A program made the position numbers and the translations under genes. This document shows, piece after piece, positions 32,691 to 41,057 of a stretch of DNA of 64,000 bases; within the stretch, counting starts at the first letter, position 1, and every line of letters begins with the position of its first letter. Source of the DNA: Caulobacter sp. 17J80-11 (lineage in GTDB: Bacteria > Pseudomonadota > Alphaproteobacteria > Caulobacterales > Caulobacteraceae). Below the pieces are notes generated by a model that worked only from the letters and a program-made list of their open reading frames with translations, was not told the origin of the DNA and ran no database searches. The stretch lies in contig NZ_JACSJI010000015.1 of assembly GCF_014349105.1 (NCBI RefSeq), positions 1 through 64,000 of the forward strand, given 5' to 3'.

Positions 32691-32716
32691 CGATCGTTAA
32701 CGGGCGTTAACGGTCG
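32691..32716. promoter_or_regulatory. Inverted repeat upstream of the winged-helix regulator
   Basis: CGATCGTTAAC (32691-32701) is repeated inverted as GTTAACGGTCG (32706-32716) with one mismatch and a 4-bp spacer. It lies immediately upstream of the regulator's possible starts and so probably overlaps its promoter, which suits autorepression. Two TTAA words six bases apart resemble a CtrA site, but the spacing is one base too short. Confidence 0.6.
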
Positions 32717-32791
32717 AGCTGGGGCAGAAGTGGGCAAATCCGTGGAAGCGGCCGTCCTTCGGTCCTTTACGACCGTTTCGGTCAGAGTCGG

Positions 32792-33901
32792 TCAGGTGAG
32801 GCGCAAAGCGCCTGAGTCGGTGAGAGTCAGGGCGACCTGGTCCGGCGAATGGGCCGCGATTTCGTGCTGCAGCCAGCGGATGTCGGCCGCCTTCGCCCGG
32901 TTCAGGCGCATCCGGCGGATCCGCAGGGGGACGAGCTCAAGGCCGGCGAGGGCGCCCGTCTTCCGGTCGAGGTCGGCGAACCACATGACCGCCAGGTCGC
33001 CGCGGTAGGCCTCGTGGCCGGCAATGCCCTCGTAGTCGTTCAGGAAGTCGCCTGCGCCGTAGAGGATCAGCCCTTCGCGGTGGACCTCGATGCCCTTGGC
33101 GTGGTGGGAGGAGTGCCCGTGGACGACCGAGACGCCGGCCTCGATCAGGGCGTGGGCGAAGTCGCGCTGCGCCTGCGGGACCTCCCAGCCCCAGTTCGGG
33201 CCCCAGTGGACGGAGGCTACGACCAGGTCGCCCGGACGGCGCGCGCGCGCGGTCCGCTCCGCGGCCTCCGCCGCCGCCTGCGGGGTCAGCTCGATCAGGT
33301 TCACCCCCGGCTGGACGGGCGTCGCCGCCCAGTCCGAGGGCACGCCGCTGGAGCGTGTGCAGAAGGCGTAGAAGAGCAGCCGACCACCCTCGCCCAGATC
33401 GAACACCGCCGGGGCGCGGGCCGCGTCGAGGTCGCGCCCGGCCCCGGCGATCCTGAGGCCCAGCCGGGCCAGGGTGTCGCGGGTCTCAAGCAGGCCGGTC
33501 CGGCCCCAGTCCAGCACGTGGTTGTTGGCCAGCGTGCAGCCGTCGATCCCGCCCGCCGTCAGGCACGCCGCATTGGCCGGGCTCATGCGGTAGTTGATGC
33601 CCTTGGGCGCGGCCCGGTCGCTCCGGGTGACGGCGGTCTCCAGATTGACCAGCCGCAGGTCCGGCTTGCGCTCGCGCCAGATTTCGAGCGCGTCGCCCCA
33701 GACGTAGTCGAACCCGACCGGGCGCGGGATCGGTCCCGACGCCTGCTCGGCCAGCTCCAGGTACCCGAGCGCCGAGCTCATCCAGCGCTCGTGGAGCACC
33801 GGATCGCTCGGGTGCGGCAGGATCTGGTCGACGCCGCGGCCCAGCATGACGTCGCCGGCGAGAAACAGTCTGACGACGCCGGCTGGGCGGGCTTGGCTCA
33901 T
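32792..33901 (-). CDS. CapA-family (poly-gamma-glutamate biosynthesis type) phosphoesterase
   Basis: This 369-residue protein has the metallophosphoesterase-like CapA fold: RLFLAGDVMLGRG at the N-terminus, LRLVNLETAVTRSD, GCTLANNHVLDWGRTGLLET, VASVHWGPNWGWEV and the metal-site VVHGHSSHHAKGIE. CapA proteins take part in capsule or polymer synthesis or act as phosphatases. No signal peptide is evident from ATG 33901. No capB or capC is nearby; its neighbour is the secreted RTX glucanase, on the same strand and 42 bp upstream. Its role is unresolved. Confidence 0.85.
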   Translation of the reverse strand: MSQARPAGVVRLFLAGDVMLGRGVDQILPHPSDPVLHERWMSSALGYLELAEQASGPIPRPVGFDYVWGDALEIWRERKPDLRLVNLETAVTRSDRAAPKGINYRMSPANAACLTAGGIDGCTLANNHVLDWGRTGLLETRDTLARLGLRIAGAGRDLDAARAPAVFDLGEGGRLLFYAFCTRSSGVPSDWAATPVQPGVNLIELTPQAAAEAAERTARARRPGDLVVASVHWGPNWGWEVPQAQRDFAHALIEAGVSVVHGHSSHHAKGIEVHREGLILYGAGDFLNDYEGIAGHEAYRGDLAVMWFADLDRKTGALAGLELVPLRIRRMRLNRAKAADIRWLQHEIAAHSPDQVALTLTDSGALRLT

Positions 33902-33942
33902 ACGGCCTGCAACCGGAGCCGGGACGCTCCAGTTGCCGCGGC

Positions 33943-36900
33943 CTAGCTCCAGACCCAATCCTTGGCGGTCAACTGGGTGGCGTCGACGCCCACCAGGGTC
34001 ACGGTGTCCCCGGCGGCGAAGGTCAGGACGGTGTCGGCTCCGACCTGGGTGACGGTCGGGCGTTCGCTGCCGAAGCCTGCGAACTGCAGCCGGTCCTCCA
34101 GCCCGCCGGCGGTGAAGTCGAGGATCCGGTCGGCCCCGAAGCCGGGGCGGAAGACGAACAGGTCGTCGCCGGCGCCGCCGCTGAGCACGTCGGCGCCGCG
34201 GCCGCCCTCCAGCACGTCGTTTCCGGCCATCCCGTCGAGCCGGTTGGCTGCGTCGTTGCCGGTCAGCCGGTTGGCCAGTTCGTTGCCGATCCCGTCGATC
34301 GCCGCCGTCCCCTTCAGCACCAGGTACTCGACCTCGGTGGGAAGCGTGTAGCTGACATAGGCGCCGATGGTGTCGGTCCCTTCGCCGGCCCGTTCGATCA
34401 CCTGGTCGTCGGCGCGGTCCACGATGTACGAGTCGTTGCCGAGCCCGCCGACCAGCACGTCGGCGCCGGCCCGCCCGTCCAGATAGTCGGCGCCCGCCAG
34501 GCCCTCGATCCGGTCGTTCCCCGCCGTCCCCGCCAGGCTGTCGTTCCCGGCCGTGCCCTGGATGGTGCCCGGCGGCGGCGGCGGAGGAGGAGGTGGCGGC
34601 GGTGGAGGTGGGGGTGGGGGTGGGGTATCGCCGCCGCCCGTATAGACGAAGTCGGCCGAGGTCAGGGTGTCGGCCTGGACGTTCTTCAGCCGGACGGTGT
34701 CGCCGTCAGAGAACACCACGACGGTGTTGGCCCCCTGCTGAAGCAGGTGCTTCCAGGCGCCGTAGCCCTGCACCTCGAGCACGTCCTCGCCAGGCTTGAA
34801 GTCCTCGACCGTGTCCTGGCCCGTGCCGACGCCGACCACGATCACGTCGCGGCCCGCGCCGCCGGTGATCCGGTCCGCGCCCGCGCCGCCCTCCAGCCGA
34901 TCGTCCCCGCCATAGCCGAAGAGCTGGTCGTCGCCGGCCAGGCCCTTAAGCGTGTTGGCGCCGTCATGGCCGCGCAGGACGTTGTTCAGGGCGTTGCCGG
35001 TCCCGTCGGCCGAAGCCCCGGCCAGGGTGAGGTACTCGACCTGGTCGGGCAGGACGTAGGATATCCATGCCTCGACCGTGTCGAACCCCTGGCCGGCCTG
35101 CTCGACCACCACGTCGCCGGCGGCGTCGACGATGTAATAGTCGTCGCCGGTCCCGCCGATCATCCGGTCCGCGCCGGCCCCGCCCTTCAGGTAGTCCGAG
35201 CCGCCCAGGCCCTCCAGGGTGTCGTCGCCCGACCCGCCCTGCATGACGTCGCGCGCCTCGGTGCCGATCAGGTGCTGGCCCGTGGGCGGCGGCGGCGGAG
35301 GGGGCGGAGGCGGCGGAGGCGGCGGGGGAGGCGGCGGCGGGGGCGGCGGATCGGTCGGATCGGTCCAGCCGGGGATGTTCAACTCCTTGAACTGGAGCTG
35401 GGAGGCGTCGACGTTCTTCAGGGTGACGCGGTCGCCGTTGGAGACCTCGATCACCGCGTCGGCCCCGACCTGGGTCAGGGTGAAGGTGAAGCCCAGGCCC
35501 TCGTAGGCGAAGAAGTCGAGCGCGTCCTCCGTCCCGCCGGCGACGAAATCCTCGATCACGTCGTGCCCGTCGCCAGGGCGGAAGAAGAAGCGGTCGTCGC
35601 CCGCGCCGCCGATCAGCACGTCGTCGCCCGTGCCGCCCCAGAGCACGTCCTTGCCGTCGCCGCCGATCAGCACGTCGGCGCCGGCGCGGCCGTCCAGCCG
35701 GTTGTTGCCGGCGTCGCCGGTCAGCCGGTTGTCGAGCGCGTTGCCGTAGGCCTGCGCGCCCGCGCCGCCGGTCAGGGTCAGGTTCTCGACGTTGTCGGGC
35801 AGGGTGAAGGTCACCGAGGAGACGATGGTGTCGACCCCCTCGCCCGGCCGCTCGACCACCTGGTCGCCGGTGTCGCCGATCACGTAGGTGTCGTCGCCCG
35901 CGCCGCCGATCAGCAGGTCGAAGCCCGCGCCGCCGGCAAGCGTGTCGTTCCCGCCGCCGCCTTCGATGCGGTCCGCCTGGGATGTGCCGGTCAGCTCGTC
36001 CGCCGTCGCGCCGCCCGTGATGGTGTTGGTCGTGACGTTCTGGGGCAGGGCCCAGGCCTTGACGTAGTCGATCTTGAAATCGGCCGGGAAGGCGGTCGTC
36101 CCGTCCGGCTGGCCGCCCCAGCCGCCCATGGCCAGGTTGGCCAGCATGTACATGGGCTTGTCCATGCCGGCGGGCGTTGCGAGGCGGTAGACCTCGGCCC
36201 CGTCCACGTAAAAGACGAGGTCGGTCGGGGTCCACAGCACCCCGTAGGCGTGGAATCCGCCGGCGTCCGGCAGGAAGGAGGCCGTCGTGTAGTGCTGGCC
36301 GGCGGGGTGGTTGTGGGCGCTGGCCCAGACCTGGTTGGGCTCGCCGCCCAAGGCTTCCATGACGTCGAGCTCGACGCCGACGCCGTCCACCGGCAGTAGC
36401 CAGAAGGCCGGCCAGAAGCTGGAGCCCCTCGGCGTCTCGGCCCGGATCTCGAAGTAGCCGTAGGTCTGGGAGAAGCTGGGCTGGGTGGTGATCAGGCCCG
36501 AGCCGTATTTGTAGTCCCACAGCTGCGACTGCTGGGCGGCGGTCAGCGGCTGGGCCCGGATGGTCAGCACCCCGTCGGCGATCGAGAACGGGGTCAGGCC
36601 CAGCGGCTGGTTGGTCGTGCCCTTCAGCCAGGGGTTCAGATAAACCTGCAGCTCGCCGTTGGTGGCCAGGGTGTAGCTGCCCAGGCCGCTCTCGCCCTGG
36701 TAGCCGAAATGCGGTTTCCAGGTCCCGCCGGGCGCCTCGGTGGCGTGGAAGAGCGACAGGCTGTCGAAATTCTCGTCGAAGGTCTGGGCGCCCAGGGTGG
36801 CGCGGTCCAGCGTCAGCTGGAAGTCGTCGGCCGCGAACCGGTCGATGGTCATATTGCGGAAGACGATCACCTCGGCGCCGTTCTGCAGGACGACGTCGGC

Positions 36901-37452
36901 GCCGTCCTGGCGCATGGCCGCGCGGACCTGCTCGAAGGTGTGGAAGTCCGAGCCCTGCAGGCGCAGGAAGTCGCCGACCCCGGCGCCCGGCTCGAAGTCG
37001 TAGATCACGTCGTTGCCTTCGCCGCGCACGATCACGAACAGGTCGCGCCCAGCGCCGCCCAGCAGGACGTCGTCGCCGGCCCCGCCCCAGATGGTCTGGG
37101 CCCCGTCCTGGCCCTTGATCAGGTTGGCCAGCGCGTTGCCGCCCGCGTAGCGGCCGTCGCCGCCGCCCACGATCAGGTTCTCGACGTTGTCGGGCAGGAT
37201 CACCGAATGCCAGGCGGTGATGGTGTCGACGCCCTCGCCGGGCGTTTCGATCACCACGTCCGCCTTGTGCTTGAGAATGTAGCGGTCGTCGCCGGCGCCG
37301 CCGACATGGATGTCGCCGCCGCCGTTGCCGCTGAGGGTGTCGGCCCCTGAGGAGCCCGTGATGGTCTCGCCCCCGGCGGAGGTTCCGAGAAACGACCGGG
37401 TCGGCGCGGCCCCCTCGGGCATGGCCCGGCCGCGATAGTCGAAATACGCCAC
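33943..37452 (-). CDS. RTX-repeat GH16 family glucanase/agarase-like protein
   Basis: This very large secreted enzyme has 1169 residues. The catalytic GH16 domain (about 225-475) has the signature E361-L-D363-V-M-E366 in VELDVMEAL with nearby FWPAFWLLP and YGVLWTPTDLVFYVDG; the two glutamates are nucleophile and acid/base. Calcium-binding RTX nonapeptides (GGxGxD repeats) flank it and fill the C-terminal half in several blocks. Two long polyproline linkers (22 and 18 prolines) separate blocks. There is no Sec signal; export is expected by type I secretion with the C-terminal part as signal. It would hydrolyse beta-1,3/1,4-glucans or similar polymers outside the cell. GTG 37452 follows GGGAG. 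Confidence 0.9.
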   Translation of the reverse strand: MAYFDYRGRAMPEGAAPTRSFLGTSAGGETITGSSGADTLSGNGGGDIHVGGAGDDRYILKHKADVVIETPGEGVDTITAWHSVILPDNVENLIVGGGDGRYAGGNALANLIKGQDGAQTIWGGAGDDVLLGGAGRDLFVIVRGEGNDVIYDFEPGAGVGDFLRLQGSDFHTFEQVRAAMRQDGADVVLQNGAEVIVFRNMTIDRFAADDFQLTLDRATLGAQTFDENFDSLSLFHATEAPGGTWKPHFGYQGESGLGSYTLATNGELQVYLNPWLKGTTNQPLGLTPFSIADGVLTIRAQPLTAAQQSQLWDYKYGSGLITTQPSFSQTYGYFEIRAETPRGSSFWPAFWLLPVDGVGVELDVMEALGGEPNQVWASAHNHPAGQHYTTASFLPDAGGFHAYGVLWTPTDLVFYVDGAEVYRLATPAGMDKPMYMLANLAMGGWGGQPDGTTAFPADFKIDYVKAWALPQNVTTNTITGGATADELTGTSQADRIEGGGGNDTLAGGAGFDLLIGGAGDDTYVIGDTGDQVVERPGEGVDTIVSSVTFTLPDNVENLTLTGGAGAQAYGNALDNRLTGDAGNNRLDGRAGADVLIGGDGKDVLWGGTGDDVLIGGAGDDRFFFRPGDGHDVIEDFVAGGTEDALDFFAYEGLGFTFTLTQVGADAVIEVSNGDRVTLKNVDASQLQFKELNIPGWTDPTDPPPPPPPPPPPPPPPPPPPPPPTGQHLIGTEARDVMQGGSGDDTLEGLGGSDYLKGGAGADRMIGGTGDDYYIVDAAGDVVVEQAGQGFDTVEAWISYVLPDQVEYLTLAGASADGTGNALNNVLRGHDGANTLKGLAGDDQLFGYGGDDRLEGGAGADRITGGAGRDVIVVGVGTGQDTVEDFKPGEDVLEVQGYGAWKHLLQQGANTVVVFSDGDTVRLKNVQADTLTSADFVYTGGGDTPPPPPPPPPPPPPPPPPPGTIQGTAGNDSLAGTAGNDRIEGLAGADYLDGRAGADVLVGGLGNDSYIVDRADDQVIERAGEGTDTIGAYVSYTLPTEVEYLVLKGTAAIDGIGNELANRLTGNDAANRLDGMAGNDVLEGGRGADVLSGGAGDDLFVFRPGFGADRILDFTAGGLEDRLQFAGFGSERPTVTQVGADTVLTFAAGDTVTLVGVDATQLTAKDWVWS
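34571..34624. repeat. GGN-repeat tract coding polyproline (18 codons)
   Basis: This is an uninterrupted run of GGN-type triplets on the plus strand, encoding 18 successive prolines on the minus strand inside the RTX-GH16 gene. The third positions vary (GGC, GGA, GGT, GGG), so it is not a perfect microsatellite, but slippage and length variation between strains are likely. Confidence 0.8.
35285..35350. repeat. GGN-repeat tract coding polyproline (22 codons)
   Basis: This second polyproline tract is in the same RTX-GH16 gene, lies between the domain that follows the catalytic part and the second RTX block, and encodes 22 successive prolines. It is longer and richer in GGC than the other tract. 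Confidence 0.8.
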
Positions 37453-37585
37453 CTGGAACTCCCATCCCGCGACCGGCCCGGAAGCGGCGCGGTCAGTACC
37501 GTGGGGCTTAACTCGGTGACGCTGCCGGAAGTTCAGAGCTGTGCGGCGTCGCAGCCGACGGTGGAGCGAGCGCGCGTGGCGGCGT

Positions 37586-37843
37586 ATGTCGCGGCCGATG
37601 ACCTATCTGGATTTCCTGCGGGCCGGCTCGCCCCTGCACCGCGTCACGCCGTGCGAAACCGGTTTCAGCATTGCGCCGGTCGGTGAGGACCCCGCCGCGC
37701 GCGAGGCGTTCCAGGCGGTGGCCGAGGTCGCGGTGGAGCGGGAAGGGCAGGGCTACCGTGTCGCCGACGTCAGCATGTCGGAGGTCTCCGGCGGCTACGA
37801 AGCGGTGTTCGTGGTCCCGCTGAAGGGGCCTTTACAAACATGA
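37586..37843 (+). CDS. Hypothetical protein (85 aa)
   Basis: This small soluble protein contains MTYLDFLRAGSPLHRVTPCETGFSIAP and a predicted mixed alpha/beta part (AVAEVAVEREGQGYRVADVSMSE, GGYEAVFVVPL). ATG 37586 or 37598 are the candidate starts; there is no strong ribosome-binding site. It stands alone between the leftward GH16 gene and the rightward DUF6249 gene. Family not recognised. Confidence 0.5.
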   Translation: MSRPMTYLDFLRAGSPLHRVTPCETGFSIAPVGEDPAAREAFQAVAEVAVEREGQGYRVADVSMSEVSGGYEAVFVVPLKGPLQT

Positions 37844-37950
37844 CGAACATTTCACCTCGCGATCCGCATCCGTATGGCTCCGTCGTCGCCTCTTGTGATC
37901 AGAAGGCTGGAGCGAGACGCTCCCCTGACGTCGAGAAAAGGTGAATCGTT

Positions 37951-38334
37951 ATGGGTCCCGATATTCTGGTTCCGCTTGGTTTTTTCCTGATGATCGCGGC
38001 GATCGTGATCGTGCCGGGCTATCTGAAGAGTCAGGAGCGGCAGAAGCTCCAGGAGACGCTGCGCGTCGCGTTTGAGAAGGGCCAGGACGTTCCGCCCGAA
38101 GTGCTCGACGCGATGACCCGCGACATCAAGCCGTCCGTGTCGCCCTACCGCGACGTCCGCCGCGGCGTGGTCATGCTGGCGATCGCCGCCGCCCTGGCCA
38201 CCATCGGCGGCGCCTGGACGTTCTACGAGGGCTTCGATGACGCCTGGGGCTGGTTCACGGGCGCGGCTTTCCCCGGCTTCATCGGCATCGCCTACCTGCT
38301 GCTTGGCCTGTTCGCCAAGGACCGTAAGGGCTGA
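37951..38334 (+). CDS. DUF6249-type membrane protein
   Basis: This 127-residue protein has an N-terminal membrane helix (LVPLGFFLMIAAIVIVPGYL), a central cytoplasmic part (RQKLQETLRVAFEKGQDVPPEVLDAM, DVRRG) and two C-terminal membrane helices (VVMLAIAAALATIGGAW, AFPGFIGIAYLLLGLF). This is the layout of DUF6249 proteins, which commonly precede an ECF sigma-factor gene, as here (27 bp gap). It probably belongs to the signalling unit of that sigma factor. Confidence 0.75.
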   Translation: MGPDILVPLGFFLMIAAIVIVPGYLKSQERQKLQETLRVAFEKGQDVPPEVLDAMTRDIKPSVSPYRDVRRGVVMLAIAAALATIGGAWTFYEGFDDAWGWFTGAAFPGFIGIAYLLLGLFAKDRKG

Positions 38335-38361
38335 TCGGGCATTAGGGGGAGGAGCGCGCTG

Positions 38362-38940
38362 ATGGGCGCCTCACAAACCGATCGGGCCCTGCACGGCCTC
38401 CACGACGTCGAGCTCGCCGCCCTCGCGGCGGCGGGTGGACGGCGGGAGTTCGGCGAGCTGGTCAGACGCCACGGGAGCGCGGTGCGGGCGCTGCTGCGCC
38501 GTATGGGCGCCGACGCGGCCGCGGCCGACGACCTCGCCCAGGACGCCTTCTTGCAGGCGTTCGAGGCGATCGCCGAGTTCCGGGGCGAGGGCACCTTCGC
38601 CGGCTGGGTCAAACGCATCGCCGCGCGGCTTTACCTGAAGCGGCGCCAGAAGGAGGCCCGCTTCGTGCTCGACGGCCAGGACCACGAACCCGACCAGCCG
38701 GTCGGCTTCGCCGACGCGGCCGGGCGGATCGACCTGGACGGCGCGCTGAAGCTGCTCAGCCCGGCGGAACGGCTCTGCGTGTCTTTATGCTACGGCGCGG
38801 GACTTTCTCACGCCGAGGTGGCCGAGACCTTGAACACGCCGCTGGGAACGGTCAAATCGCATGTCAGACGTGGTCTGGATAAGCTCAGAGAACGCTTGGC
38901 GCCGGATGGCGGGCAGGCGGGGAGCAGGGCGCATGGTTGA
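38362..38940 (+). CDS. ECF-type RNA polymerase sigma factor
   Basis: This sigma-70 family factor has 192 residues with only regions 2 and 4. Region 2 spans about residues 28-105 (FGELVRRHGSAVRALLRRM, DDLAQDAFLQAFEAIAEFRG, FAGWVKRIAARLYLKRRQKE), and region 4 spans about 125-180 (LLSPAERLCVSLCYGAGLSHAEVAETLNTPLGTVKSHVRRGLDKLRERL). ATG 38362 is 27 bp after the DUF6249 gene. The next gene overlaps its 3' end and encodes a membrane protein that could be its anti-sigma partner. The target promoters and signal are unknown. Confidence 0.93.
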   Translation: MGASQTDRALHGLHDVELAALAAAGGRREFGELVRRHGSAVRALLRRMGADAAAADDLAQDAFLQAFEAIAEFRGEGTFAGWVKRIAARLYLKRRQKEARFVLDGQDHEPDQPVGFADAAGRIDLDGALKLLSPAERLCVSLCYGAGLSHAEVAETLNTPLGTVKSHVRRGLDKLRERLAPDGGQAGSRAHG

Positions 38941-39313
38941 GCGCGAGTTTGAAGCTGGCCTGGAGCGGATGTTCGCCCAGGCCCCGGTCTACCCCGACGC
39001 CGAGATGTTCTCGGACAGGGTGCTGGCCAAGCTCGACCGGAGCTGGCGCTGGCGGCGTCTGGGCATCGGCGCCGCCGGCGCGATCGGCGGCGTCATCGCG
39101 ATCAGCCAGACGCTGGGCTCGAACCTGACCCTGCACATGCAGCAGTCGCTGGCCAATTCCTTCCGGACGGTCGACGCCGCGGTTGACGGGGCGGTCTCCC
39201 AGACGGAATCTCTGGTGGGACTGTCCACCAGCGCGGGCATGTTCTGGGCGGTTTCGGCGATGATGGTGATCGCCGCCGGGGCCGCGGCCCTGCGCCTGTT
39301 CGAAGAGGTCTAA
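38933..39313 (+). CDS. Membrane protein, possible anti-sigma partner
   Basis: This 126-residue protein has a cytoplasmic N-terminus (residues 1-38, [36 protein letters not shown]), a first membrane helix (about 44-60), a periplasmic helix and a second membrane helix (about 100-118). ATG 38933 overlaps the sigma-factor gene by eight bases, so they are translated together. An N-terminal cytoplasmic segment plus membrane anchor next to an ECF sigma factor suits an anti-sigma factor, although no zinc-binding HxxxCxxC motif is present. Confidence 0.6.
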   Translation: MVEREFEAGLERMFAQAPVYPDAEMFSDRVLAKLDRSWRWRRLGIGAAGAIGGVIAISQTLGSNLTLHMQQSLANSFRTVDAAVDGAVSQTESLVGLSTSAGMFWAVSAMMVIAAGAAALRLFEEV

Positions 39314-39315
39314 AA

Positions 39316-40146
39316 CTGTCTTCCCACCGTGAAGAGAAGGTCCGCCGTCTGGCGGCCCCGGACATCGCCGCCCGCAAGGGCGGCGATCCCATCGTCTGCC
39401 TGACCGCCTACACCGCTCCGATGGCGGAGATCCTGGACGACCACTGCGACCTGCTGCTGGTCGGGGACTCGGTCGGCATGGTGATGCACGGCCTGCCCAA
39501 CACGGTGGGCGTGACCATGGAGATGATGATCCTGCACGGCCAGGCCGTGATGCGGGGGGCTCGCCGCGCGATGGTCGTGATCGACATGCCGTTCGGCTCC
39601 TACGAGGCCGGGCCGGAGCAGGCCTACGCCAACGCCGCCCGGATCATGAAGGAGACCGGGGCCCAGGCCGTGAAGGTCGAGAGCGGCCCGACCGTCCCGG
39701 AGACCATCAACTACCTGGTCCGCCGCGGCATTCCGGTGATGGGCCACATCGGCCTGCGCCCGCAGGCGGTGCTGACCGACGGCGCCTTCAAGGCAAAGGG
39801 CAAGACCGACGACGAGCGGCTGCGCATCCTGGCCGAGGCGGAAGCCACCGCCGACGCCGGCGCGTTCAGCGTCGTGGTCGAGGGCGTGGCCGAGGGCCTG
39901 GCCCGCGACATCACCGAGGCCCTGCACGTGCCGACCATCGGCATCGGCGCCTCGGCCGCCTGCGATGGCCAGATCCTGGTGGTCGACGACATGCTGGGCC
40001 TGTTCGACTGGACCCCGAAGTTCGTCCGCCGCTACGCCGACCTGCGCGGCGAGATCGGCCGCGCCGTGGCCGCGTACAGGGACGACGTGCGCACCCGCCG
40101 CTTCCCGGCGGTGTCGGAAACCTACTTCGCGAAGAAGCCGGCCTGA
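39316..40146 (+). CDS. panB: 3-methyl-2-oxobutanoate hydroxymethyltransferase
   Basis: This is the first enzyme of pantothenate synthesis; it transfers a hydroxymethyl group from methylene-tetrahydrofolate to ketoisovalerate. Conserved residues are in place: [25 protein letters not shown] (metal ligands), VKVESGPT and [11 protein letters not shown] (catalytic Glu), [17 protein letters not shown]. Family homology extends upstream of the ATG at 39421 through [20 protein letters not shown], and the only in-frame candidate there is CTG at 39316, with AGAGG seven bases upstream and two bases after the previous stop. I therefore give the CTG start (276 aa); ATG 39421 would cut the conserved N-terminal strand. 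Confidence 0.88.
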   Translation: MSSHREEKVRRLAAPDIAARKGGDPIVCLTAYTAPMAEILDDHCDLLLVGDSVGMVMHGLPNTVGVTMEMMILHGQAVMRGARRAMVVIDMPFGSYEAGPEQAYANAARIMKETGAQAVKVESGPTVPETINYLVRRGIPVMGHIGLRPQAVLTDGAFKAKGKTDDERLRILAEAEATADAGAFSVVVEGVAEGLARDITEALHVPTIGIGASAACDGQILVVDDMLGLFDWTPKFVRRYADLRGEIGRAVAAYRDDVRTRRFPAVSETYFAKKPA

Positions 40147-40150
40147 GTTC

Positions 40151-40175
40151 GGGGAGCCTCGCGGCTCCCCTTTTT
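40151..40175 (+). terminator. Rho-independent terminator of panB
   Basis: GGGGAGCC and its complement GGCTCCCC form an 8-bp stem with a TCGC loop, followed by TTTTTCTTTC. The structure starts five bases after the panB stop and is a textbook intrinsic terminator. Confidence 0.88.
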
Positions 40176-40208
40176 CTTTCAAGGGTGGCGCAGCGCGCGT
40201 GAGCCGCG

Positions 40209-40235
40209 TTGCCGTTCGCGCGGCTAGGCTATAGT
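40209..40235 (+). promoter_or_regulatory. Housekeeping promoter candidate for the yfgM-like/bamB unit
   Basis: TTGCCG at 40209-40214 and GCTATAGT at 40228-40235 with a 13-base gap fit the Caulobacter housekeeping consensus TTGACGS-N10-14-GCTANAWC with one mismatch in the upstream box and one in the final base. It lies between the panB terminator and the GTG at 40281. Confidence 0.5.
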
Positions 40236-40280
40236 TTCGCGACGAATTTACTGTTTTGCGCCGGCGAGGAGCGTCCTGTC

Positions 40281-41057
40281 GTGGTCGACGTGTTTGAAGA
40301 GGTCGAGGATGAGATGCGCGCCCACAAGTGGCGCACGCTCGCCCGCCGCTACCTGCCCTGGGTCGGCGGCGCCGCCGCGGCGCTCGTCCTCGGGGTCGGC
40401 GGGACCTACGGCTGGAGCGCCTGGCAGGAAAGCCGCGCCGGCAAGGCGTCGGTCGCCTACGATCGCGGCCTGAAGGCGCTGCAGACCAACGACCGCGCCG
40501 GGGCCGACGCGGCCTTCGCCGAGGCCGGCAAGCTGGGCACCCGCGGCTACCGCACCCTGGCGCTGATGCAGCAGGGCCATATCCTGGTCGGCCAGGACAA
40601 GTCGGACGAGGCCGTGAAGCTGTTCGACGAGGCGGCCAAGGTCGCCCCGTCCCCGATCCTCGGCGACAACGCCCGCCTGAAGGCGGCCTTCGCCCTGATG
40701 GACAAGGCTTCCTACGAAGAGATGGAAAAGCGGCTGACGCCGCTGACCGAGGACGGCCGTCCGTACCGCGCGACCGCGAAGGAAGCGCTGGCGATGGCCA
40801 AGCTGCAGGCCGGCAAGGTCAAGGAAGCCCGCGGCGACTTCGTGGTGCTGTCGCTGTTGTCGGACGCGCCGGAAGGCGTGCGCGCCCGCGCCCAGGCCGC
40901 CATCCAGATGATCGACTCCGGCACGGCCGCCAAGCTGCCGGGCCTGGCCAAGGCCGCCGCCGAGCTGCCCAAGCCGCAGGCGGCCCCGGCCGGTCAGAAC
41001 CCGTTCGCCCCCCAGACCGGCGCGCCGGTCCCGCAAGCCGGAGCCGGCAAGCAATGA
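40281..41057 (+). CDS. YfgM-like periplasmic TPR protein
   Basis: This 258-residue protein has a cytoplasmic N-terminus, one membrane helix (about 25-45, WVGGAAAALVLGVGGTYGW) and a periplasmic helical part with TPR-like repeats (VAYDRGLKALQTNDRAGADAAFAEAGKLG, ALMQQGHILVGQDKSDEAVKLFDEAAKVAP), ending in an Ala/Pro/Gln-rich tail. This matches the YfgM/TPR_21 architecture, and like E. coli yfgM it sits directly before bamB and der. YfgM works near SecYEG and periplasmic chaperones. GTG 40281 is preferred because the upstream frame lacks conservation-like features. It overlaps bamB by four bases. Confidence 0.8.
   Translation: MVDVFEEVEDEMRAHKWRTLARRYLPWVGGAAAALVLGVGGTYGWSAWQESRAGKASVAYDRGLKALQTNDRAGADAAFAEAGKLGTRGYRTLALMQQGHILVGQDKSDEAVKLFDEAAKVAPSPILGDNARLKAAFALMDKASYEEMEKRLTPLTEDGRPYRATAKEALAMAKLQAGKVKEARGDFVVLSLLSDAPEGVRARAQAAIQMIDSGTAAKLPGLAKAAAELPKPQAAPAGQNPFAPQTGAPVPQAGAGKQ

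Noticed and set aside
32697-32710. CtrA-type site (TTAA-N7-TTAA)
   Set aside because: The two TTAA words are six, not seven, bases apart and lie in a dyad better explained as a repressor operator.
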